Shown: piece after piece, positions 1 through 5,166 of the stretch
Layout: each line of letters starts with the position of its first letter
Position numbering within the stretch: position 1 is the stretch's first letter
The notes under the pieces: model-generated
Seen by the model: only the letters and a program-made list of their open reading frames with translations
Database searches by the model: none
Told to the model about the DNA's origin: nothing
Program-made: the position numbers and the translations under genes
Source of the DNA: an uncultured Porphyromonadaceae bacterium
Lineage (GTDB): Bacteria > Bacteroidota > Bacteroidia > Bacteroidales > Muribaculaceae
Direction: 5' to 3'
Assembly: GCA_947177595.1 (NCBI GenBank)
Contig: CAMWUZ010000142.1
Location: forward strand, 1-5,166
Length of the DNA stretch: 5,166 bases

Positions 1-1010
1 GAAAAATGCTGCTTGATGTAGCTCCGCCGTCTATGCATAATATTTTTTATGCCGATAGTGGTTCTGTCGCTGTGGAGGTTGCAATGAAAATGGCAGTTCA
101 GGCAAGCATATCACGAAGCGGGTCTCATGGAAAGACAAACTTTGTGACCATTCGCAGCGGCTACCACGGCGATACCTGGAATGCAATGAGTGTTTGTGAC
201 CCGGTAACTGGTATGCACGGCGCATTCGGGTCGGCATTGCCAATAAGATTTTTTGTTGAGAGTCCGGTAGTAAAGTTTGGCGAGGAATGGAATACTGAGG
301 CAATGAAGCAGCTTGAGGATACTCTTGAAAAGCATCATGAGGAAATTGCCGCCCTAATACTTGAACCGGTGGTACAAGGAGCCGGTGGAATGAGATTTTA
401 TCATCCGCAGTATCTTGTTGAGGCAAGGAAACTCTGCGATAAATATGAAGTGTATCTGATTTTTGATGAGATAGCCACAGGTTTTTGGCGAACAGGCAAA
501 ATGTTTGCCTGGGAGCACGCCGGGGTTGAGCCCGACATAATGTGTATAGGCAAAGGGCTCACGGCAGGATACATGACAATGAGTGCGGTGCTTACGACCA
601 AGGAAGTTGCCGATACGATTTCGCGCGGTGAAGCGGGAGTGTTGATGCATGGACCTACATTTATGGGCAATCCGCTGTCGTGTGCGGTTGCTGTTGAGTC
701 GCTTAAACTGTTGCAGCAAAAGGATATGGTATCTATTTTGGACTCTATGGAAAAGTCTCTTAAAGAGCATCTTGCACCGGCATCCTTAATTAAAGGCGTG
801 AAAGAGGTGAGAGTGCTTGGAAGCATAGGCGTAATAGAGATGGAGAAGCCGGTGGATGTAGGCGAATTTCAAAAGAAATGCGTTGAAAAAGGAATATGGG
901 TGCGCCCGTTCGGAAGGAATGTTTATGTGATGCCTCCTTATGTCATTACTAAAGATGAATTGCAAACCCTTGTTGAAGCAACTATTGATATTGTGAGATG
1001 TATCGCATAG
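1..1010 (+). CDS. bioA: Adenosylmethionine-8-amino-7-oxononanoate aminotransferase (BioA), 5'-truncated by the window edge
   Basis: This cytoplasmic PLP enzyme transfers the amino group of S-adenosylmethionine to KAPA, giving 7,8-diaminopelargonate (DAPA) for biotin. The frame is already open at base 3, and the ATG at 6 is internal. Numbering from that Met, the visible 334 residues align with E. coli BioA (as I recall it, 429 aa) at a constant offset of 91, so only about 91 N-terminal residues are missing. Visible motifs are ADSGSVAVEVAMKM (16-29), GYHGDT (52-57, with the PLP-stacking Tyr53), EPVVQGAGGM (120-129), DEIATGF (154-160, Asp154 matching Asp245), GKGLT (182-186, Schiff-base Lys183 matching Lys274), HGPTFMGNP (215-223, Thr218 matching Thr309) and RPFG (Arg300 matching substrate-binding Arg391). 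The HGPTFMGNP and DPVTGMH signatures favour BioA over other class III aminotransferases. Oddity: the usual GFGRTGK reads GFWRTGK (Trp161). The 3' end overlaps bioF by 13 bp. Confidence 0.96.
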   Translation, partial: KMLLDVAPPSMHNIFYADSGSVAVEVAMKMAVQASISRSGSHGKTNFVTIRSGYHGDTWNAMSVCDPVTGMHGAFGSALPIRFFVESPVVKFGEEWNTEAMKQLEDTLEKHHEEIAALILEPVVQGAGGMRFYHPQYLVEARKLCDKYEVYLIFDEIATGFWRTGKMFAWEHAGVEPDIMCIGKGLTAGYMTMSAVLTTKEVADTISRGEAGVLMHGPTFMGNPLSCAVAVESLKLLQQKDMVSILDSMEKSLKEHLAPASLIKGVKEVRVLGSIGVIEMEKPVDVGEFQKKCVEKGIWVRPFGRNVYVMPPYVITKDELQTLVEATIDIVRCIA

Positions 1011-2119
1011 AAGATGAGCTTATAAGGCTTACTCAAGAAAACAATCTGCGTCATATCCCGGTATCAGGCAGTGGAGTAAAGGCGGATTTTTCAAGTAATG
1101 ATTATTTAGGCATTGGGGCTGATAAATCACTTCAGCATGATTTCTTGTTGTCAGTGAGTGATTTGCCATTATTCACTTCAAGCGCATCACGATTGTTGGC
1201 ACAGGACCAGGAAGAGTATTTCAAACTTGAAGCATTGCTTGAAAATCTTTATGGATTGCCGGCACTTATTTTTAACAGTGGGTATCATGCGAATACCGGA
1301 CTGATTTCTGCGCTGGGAGATAAAAATACTCTTATCGTGGCTGATAAACTTGTTCACGCCAGTATTATTGACGGATACAAGCTCAGCGATGCGGAGATGA
1401 TTCGTTTCCGTCACAATGATGCAGGACATCTTGAAAATATATTAAAAAATAAGGCATCAAAGTATTCGCGCTTACTGATTGTTGTAGAAGGCGTGTACAG
1501 TATGGACGGTGATTCCGCTCCTCTGAAAGAGATTTCCGAATTGAAATCAAAATATGAAAATGCCTTGCTCTATGTTGATGAGGCACATTCGTTCGGAGTG
1601 TGCGGCTCAGCAGGACTTGGATTGGTTGCCGGAAGTGAGTATGCCGGAAATGTAGATGTGCTTGTCGGCACGTTTGGCAAAGCGGTTGCTTCAGTAGGCG
1701 CTTTTGCCGTTATGAATCCCAAAATCAAGGAATTTGCGATAAACCGTGCCCGAAGTTTTATATTTTCTACCGCACTGCCTCCGTTCAATTGTGCTTGGAC
1801 AAGATTTGTGGTTGAGAGATTACCGGGAATGACTGATAGACGGGACAAATTAAACAGTCTTGTAGATTCTTTTGTCAGCAATCTTGACCCGGCGAAGGTT
1901 AAGATTGAGTCGCCGTCACATATCATTCCAGTTGTCATAGGTGATTCAGCAAGGGCACTTGGCTTGTCGGCACAACTTGCAGATGAAGGGCTAAAGGTGT
2001 TGCCTATACGTACTCCTACTGTTCCTCCTCATACCGAAAGACTAAGAATCAGCTTCTCGGCAACCTTGAATCCGGAAGAGGCGGTTCGGTTGGCGGACAC
2101 TCTCAATAGATTACTATGA
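998..2119 (+). CDS. bioF: 8-amino-7-oxononanoate synthase (BioF)
   Basis: This cytoplasmic PLP-dependent alpha-oxoamine synthase condenses pimeloyl-ACP (or -CoA) with L-alanine, releasing CO2 and giving KAPA, the substrate of BioA. The protein has 373 residues, close to the usual ~380. Visible features are SSNDYLG (32-38), TSSASRLL (60-67, in the place of the GSGGSR loop of E. coli BioF), FNSGYHANTG (92-101), DKLVHAS (116-122, His120 as the PLP-stacking His), EGVYSMDGD (164-172), VDEAHSFG (193-200, Asp194 and His197) and TFGKA (225-229, Schiff-base Lys228). RTPTVPPHTERLRIS near the C-terminus is typical of the family. The other family members (KBL, ALAS, SPT) are less likely given the length, the SSASRLL loop and the flanking biotin genes. 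ATG 998 gives a normal N-terminus. It lies within the last codons of bioA, and the stop overlaps the next start as ATGA, so translational coupling on one transcript is expected. Confidence 0.96.
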   Translation: MYRIEDELIRLTQENNLRHIPVSGSGVKADFSSNDYLGIGADKSLQHDFLLSVSDLPLFTSSASRLLAQDQEEYFKLEALLENLYGLPALIFNSGYHANTGLISALGDKNTLIVADKLVHASIIDGYKLSDAEMIRFRHNDAGHLENILKNKASKYSRLLIVVEGVYSMDGDSAPLKEISELKSKYENALLYVDEAHSFGVCGSAGLGLVAGSEYAGNVDVLVGTFGKAVASVGAFAVMNPKIKEFAINRARSFIFSTALPPFNCAWTRFVVERLPGMTDRRDKLNSLVDSFVSNLDPAKVKIESPSHIIPVVIGDSARALGLSAQLADEGLKVLPIRTPTVPPHTERLRISFSATLNPEEAVRLADTLNRLL

Positions 2120-3492
2120 ATCATACGATAGTATCACATACAGGATCATCACGCTTGATTATTTTTTTTGCCGGGTGGGGTATGGATCACACCCCTTTCC
2201 GGAATATGAGATATCCCGGTTATGATGTCGCTGTGGTCTGGAATTACTCTGAATCCGGATTCACCTCTGATTTCTGGCGAGGATATTCTGAAATATGCAT
2301 ACTTGCGTGGTCGTATGGTGTTTACTATGCCGGCAGGTTTATTGAGAATCATCCGGAGCTTCCTGTCACAGCGAGAGTTGCGGTCAATGGCACTCTTTAT
2401 CCTGTGGATAAGGAGAAAGGTATTCCGGCTCAGATTTTCAATGCTACCTTGAGCGCGTTGAGCGAACAGAATGTGAAGAAGTTTTACAGGCGAATGTGCG
2501 GCAGTTCTGTCGCGTATGAGTCTTTTATGGATAATTCTCCTGGAAGATCTGTGGAGTCACTTGCGGCGGAATTAACTGCCATCGGTGAGGATTTTTCAAT
2601 TTATGGTGCTCCTCAATGCCGTTGGGACAAAGCGTATATATCTGCCGATGACAGGATTTTCCCGCCTGAGGCACAGTTTGCGGCGTGGAATGAAATGGCA
2701 GAGACTATAACTCTACCGGGCGCGCATCTGCCTGATTTTTCAAGAATACTTGAAGAGTCATTTATACTTAAAGACGGTGTCTCGGATGCTTTTGCGCGCT
2801 CTGCAGGCACTTATAGCGAAAATGCTCCGGCACAATACTTTGTGGCGCAACATCTCGCCTCGATTATTAAGCGCGAGGCACCGTTGAGCGGAAATGTTGT
2901 TGAAATAGGATGTGGCAGCGGTTTCCTCACCCGTCTTATAGCGCCTCTGTTGACAGATACTGCGAGCTTGACTCTGATTGACGTATCTCCGATTGACTCG
3001 TCGCTACCCGGAAAGCACATTAGGGAAGATGCTGAAACCTATATGTTTCAGATAAAGGAAAGTTCCTTGTCCGCGATTTTGTCAGCATCGGCTGTACAGT
3101 GGTTTAATTCTCCGGCAACATTCCTGCGAAATGCGCTGAGAGTTCTCGTTCCCGGTGGAATTCTTGCGGTTGCAGTATATGCTGATACTACTTTTAATGA
3201 GATTCCCGAACTGAAATCTCCGTCAAAAGTTTTTTCAATAGAGTCACTGAAGTCTATTATTCCCCATGGTTTTGAAGTAGATGTGTGCGATGCCGGAGAG
3301 TATGTGCAGGAGTTTGAAGCGTCAATTGATGTGCTCCGTCACTTTCGTCTCACCGGTGTGGCTCCTGTAAGCCCATCTGATGACTCTCCAGTGTTGGCAC
3401 GCAAAATTTTGCGCAGTAATATTACATCTCTCAGTTACAATCCGCTTTTTCTATTGCTAACCAAGAAAAAGTATTGTAACTTTGTGGATTAA
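2116..3492 (+). CDS. bioGC: Fused pimeloyl-ACP methyl ester esterase / malonyl-ACP O-methyltransferase (BioG-BioC)
   Basis: One 458-residue frame encodes two enzymes of pimelate synthesis. Residues ~1-215 are a BioG (DUF452) alpha/beta hydrolase: FFAGWGMD (17-24), nucleophile elbow AWSYG (64-68, Ser66), a D178/D179 acid in ISADDRIFPP, and His204 in PGAHLPDF. Residues ~222-458 are a BioC SAM-dependent methyltransferase: N-terminal FARSAGTYSENAPAQ (226-240), motif I EIGCGSGFLT (263-272), acidic Asp289 after strand 2, Asp305, the BioC-typical SASAVQWF (323-330), RVLVPGG (342-348) and TTFNEI (358-363). BioC would methylate malonyl-ACP to let it enter fatty-acid elongation, and BioG would remove the methyl group after elongation to pimeloyl-ACP. 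The summed length matches a free BioG plus a free BioC with almost no linker. I see no frameshift or internal stop, and all expected catalytic residues are present. Such fusions are known in Bacteroidota. ATG 2116 overlaps the bioF stop by 4 bp. Confidence 0.93.
   Translation: MNHTIVSHTGSSRLIIFFAGWGMDHTPFRNMRYPGYDVAVVWNYSESGFTSDFWRGYSEICILAWSYGVYYAGRFIENHPELPVTARVAVNGTLYPVDKEKGIPAQIFNATLSALSEQNVKKFYRRMCGSSVAYESFMDNSPGRSVESLAAELTAIGEDFSIYGAPQCRWDKAYISADDRIFPPEAQFAAWNEMAETITLPGAHLPDFSRILEESFILKDGVSDAFARSAGTYSENAPAQYFVAQHLASIIKREAPLSGNVVEIGCGSGFLTRLIAPLLTDTASLTLIDVSPIDSSLPGKHIREDAETYMFQIKESSLSAILSASAVQWFNSPATFLRNALRVLVPGGILAVAVYADTTFNEIPELKSPSKVFSIESLKSIIPHGFEVDVCDAGEYVQEFEASIDVLRHFRLTGVAPVSPSDDSPVLARKILRSNITSLSYNPLFLLLTKKKYCNFVD
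3453..3484 (+). promoter_or_regulatory. Putative Bacteroidota-type promoter for the permease gene, inside the 3' end of bioGC
   Basis: TAACTTTG at 3477-3484 matches all six fixed positions of the -7 consensus TAnnTTTG used by the primary sigma factor of Bacteroidota. It is preceded, with a 20-base spacer, by ATTG at 3453-3456, a 3-of-4 match to the -33 TTTG. Initiation a few bases downstream would leave a leader of about 10-15 bases before the GTG at 3502. The location directly ahead of a functionally unrelated gene fits the role, but the element lies in coding sequence and the match is short, so chance is not excluded. Confidence 0.4.
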
Positions 3493-3501
3493 TTGGAAAC
3501 T

Positions 3502-5166
3502 GTGAAAAAAAATAGTGCAGTGTCTTTCAGATTGAAAACATTATACCGGTTTATGCTGGGCAGCTTTGTACCGCTGTTTGCAATGACCTTTTTTATCTGC
3601 CTTTTCATAGTGCTGATGCAGTTTCTGTGGAAATATATCGATGATCTTGTAGGTAAGGGGTTAGATGTTAGCGTGATAGGGGAGCTGTTTTTTTATGCTG
3701 CGCTTTCTCTCGTGCCTATGGCTCTTCCACTCGCAATCCTGCTTGCATCGCTGATGACTTTCGGTAATCTCGGCGAGCGATTTGAACTTACTGCGATGAA
3801 GGCATCCGGAGTATCACTTGTCAGAGCGATGAAACCTCTGACAGTGCTTATGGTATTTATAGCGATAGGAGCTTTCTTTTTTCAGAATAATGTGCTCCCG
3901 GTTGCTCAGACAAAAATGTGGACACTGCTATTTTCTGTAAAGCAGAAATCTCCTGAGCTTGAAATACCGGAGGGTGTTTTCTATGACCAGATTCCCGGAT
4001 TCAATATTTATGTGGATAATAAGAACCGTGATAGCGGCACTCTTTATAATCTCATGATCTATGATATGAGCAAGGGGTTTGATAATGCGGCGGTGATCCT
4101 TGCGGATTCAGGAACTATGGCGATGACTCATAATAAAAAGCATCTTGTTCTTGATTTATACCAGGGTGAGTCGTTTGACAATCTGCGTGAAGCGGCTGCC
4201 GCCTCGGCAAATGTTCCGTACAGAAGAGAGTCATTCGGTCATAAGAAGATTTATCTATATTTCGATGCCAACTTCAACCGAATGGAAGAGGATGGTATGA
4301 GAAATCAGTATGTGGGAAAAAATATTTCGGAACTAAGACATACCATTGATTCGGTAAACATGAGGGTTGACAGTGTAGGAATCGGTTATGCCGCCTTGGT
4401 GGCTGGTAAAAGATATGTCAACGTAGATTCATATTCATATACCTATGATTCAGCCGGGGTTGCAAGTAGGAAGCTGAAAACAGTGGAAATGTCAGCGCCT
4501 GTTAACGTGGACTCGGTTTTCAAAGGACAGTCATCCGCATATTCACGTCAGTATCTCGAGAGGGCATTGAGTAATCTTAACCGCACCAAACAGGATTATG
4601 AATTTAAAGGTCTAACTCTCGCCGATGACCGCAAGACAATTATCCGCCACGGCATTGAGATGCACAAGAAGTTTACACTCTCGATTGCCTGTTTGGTCTT
4701 TTTCTTTATCGGTGCGCCTCTCGGTGCTATCATTCGCAAAGGTGGACTCGGTGCTCCGCTTGTTATCTCGGTTTTCCTTTTTATAGTCTATTATATTATC
4801 GACAACACCGGTAATAAAATGGCTCGAGACGCGCGTCTGGAGGTGTGGCAAGGTATGTGGATGAGTACTGCGATTCTTCTTCCGCTCGGAATTTTTGTAA
4901 CCTATAAGGCTGTTAATGATTCGGCGGTATTCAATAAGGATGCTTACATGAATTTCTTCCGTAAGCTCTTGGGGCGTAATCAGGTGCGTCATGTGGAAAT
5001 GAAAGAGGTTATAATGGATGAGGTAGTTCCCGAAACGGCAATTTCTAAATTGAATATGTTGGATGATGCATCACGTCATTTCCTCACGTCATTTCCTGCT
5101 AAACCCAATTATTTGACCTTCTGGCTCAAGGGGTGTCCGGTAGATGAACTTCACTCTCTATCAGAG
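3502..5166 (+). CDS. LptF/LptG (YjgP/YjgQ) family LPS-export permease, 3' end beyond the window
   Basis: This is an inner-membrane permease subunit of the LptB2FG-type ABC transporter, which extracts lipopolysaccharide and passes it to the periplasmic Lpt bridge. The 555 visible codons contain no stop. From the GTG, predicted membrane segments lie at about 22-42, 62-85 and 112-128, then a large periplasmic beta-rich (jelly-roll) region to ~388, then segments at about 391-410, 418-434 and 452-469, the 3+3 plan of the family. ERFELTAMKASGVS (92-105) is the cytoplasmic coupling-helix motif that contacts LptB. FFFIGAPLGAIIRKGG (400-415) and DNTGNKMA (434-441) are also typical. After ~470 comes a cytoplasmic extension common in Bacteroidota homologues, so the full protein should exceed 600 residues. 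GTG 3502 (V-K-K-N) is preferred: TTG 3493 is possible, while ATG 3553 would cut into the conserved segment before the first helix. GGAA at 3495-3498 is only a weak ribosome-binding site. Whether it is LptF or LptG cannot be decided. The gene starts 9 bp after bioGC. Confidence 0.9.
   Translation, partial: MKKNSAVSFRLKTLYRFMLGSFVPLFAMTFFICLFIVLMQFLWKYIDDLVGKGLDVSVIGELFFYAALSLVPMALPLAILLASLMTFGNLGERFELTAMKASGVSLVRAMKPLTVLMVFIAIGAFFFQNNVLPVAQTKMWTLLFSVKQKSPELEIPEGVFYDQIPGFNIYVDNKNRDSGTLYNLMIYDMSKGFDNAAVILADSGTMAMTHNKKHLVLDLYQGESFDNLREAAAASANVPYRRESFGHKKIYLYFDANFNRMEEDGMRNQYVGKNISELRHTIDSVNMRVDSVGIGYAALVAGKRYVNVDSYSYTYDSAGVASRKLKTVEMSAPVNVDSVFKGQSSAYSRQYLERALSNLNRTKQDYEFKGLTLADDRKTIIRHGIEMHKKFTLSIACLVFFFIGAPLGAIIRKGGLGAPLVISVFLFIVYYIIDNTGNKMARDARLEVWQGMWMSTAILLPLGIFVTYKAVNDSAVFNKDAYMNFFRKLLGRNQVRHVEMKEVIMDEVVPETAISKLNMLDDASRHFLTSFPAKPNYLTFWLKGCPVDELHSLSE
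5071..5096 (+). repeat. Perfect 13-bp tandem duplication within the permease gene
   Basis: The unit TCACGTCATTTCC occurs twice head to tail (5071-5083 and 5084-5096) with no mismatch. It lies in the part of the permease gene that encodes the cytoplasmic C-terminal extension, starting at codon 524. The unit is not a multiple of three, so the two copies are read in different frames (S-R-H-F-L, then T-S-F-P). Only the two-copy state keeps the downstream frame open to the window end. The one-copy state would meet a TGA about nine codons later, and the three-copy state would meet a TAA just after the array. Confidence 0.9.

Noticed and set aside
31..826. Several minus-strand open frames of 75-141 codons under bioA.
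   Set aside because: They overlap each other and a well-conserved BioA coding sequence, and they show no family motif. They are antisense shadows.
2161..2170. Run of eight T near the start of bioGC, and a run of eight A (3505-3512) right after the permease GTG.
   Set aside because: Both are possible slippage sites, but both genes read correctly through them, and runs of this length are common in moderately AT-rich genomes.
2222..2452. 76-codon plus-strand open frame inside the BioG domain.
   Set aside because: It is out of frame within a region whose main frame carries the BioG elbow AWSYG. The product shows no motif.
3400..3413. Perfect 14-bp palindrome CGCAAAATTTTGCG about 90 bp before the permease start.
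   Set aside because: A 14-bp perfect palindrome is expected by chance about once per several windows of this size. It encodes ordinary residues (R-K-I-L-R) in the BioC C-terminal region. It has no spacer or U-tract to suggest a terminator, and no second copy to suggest an operator.
3490..3501. Possible terminator or biotin-repressor operator between bioGC and the permease gene.
   Set aside because: The gap is only 9 bp and contains no hairpin. The biotin operon promoter and any BirA or BioR-type operator would lie upstream of the window.
4612..4992. 126-codon open frame on the minus strand.
   Set aside because: It lies antisense to the membrane-spanning part of the permease gene, which has clear family motifs. 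The antisense product is low-complexity and rich in charged residues, with no recognisable domain.

Overview
The window is an ordinary, densely packed chromosomal stretch, all on the + strand. It holds the tail of a biotin-synthesis operon followed by a lipopolysaccharide-export permease gene. Protein features point to a Bacteroidota member, probably Bacteroidales. These are a BioG-BioC fusion, a BioF of the SSxSRLL type, a long LptF/LptG-family permease with a cytoplasmic C-terminal extension, and a TAnnTTTG-type promoter element. GC content looks moderate (mid-40s percent by eye). Shine-Dalgarno sequences are weak or absent, as is usual in that phylum. The genus cannot be fixed from the sequence alone.

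Layout: (1) 1-1010, bioA without its first ~91 codons, which lie left of the window. (2) 998-2119, complete bioF, overlapping bioA by 13 bp. (3) 2116-3492, one reading frame carrying a BioG-type pimeloyl-ACP methyl ester esterase followed by a BioC malonyl-ACP methyltransferase, overlapping bioF by an ATGA. (4) 3502 to the window end, an LptF/LptG (YjgP/YjgQ) family permease starting 9 bp after the bioGC stop and running off the right edge. It has no stop inside the window: 555 codons are visible. No RNA gene, mobile element or CRISPR array is seen. No gene-free stretch exceeds about 10 bp.

How the genes work together: the BioC domain would methylate malonyl-ACP so that it can prime fatty-acid synthesis. 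After two elongation cycles the BioG domain would hydrolyse the methyl ester to give pimeloyl-ACP. BioF condenses this with alanine to KAPA, and BioA aminates KAPA to DAPA. BioD and BioB, needed for the last two steps, are not in the window. The permease is functionally unrelated (LPS export) and may be partly uncoupled from the operon by a promoter-like element at the end of bioGC.

The points most worth a second look are the fusion of the two opposing methyl-ester enzymes, a perfect 13-bp tandem duplication (not a multiple of 3) in the permease gene whose copy number would decide whether the C-terminal extension is made, the internal promoter, and an unusual Trp beside the BioA active-site Asp. 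I see no evidence of a wholly new system here.
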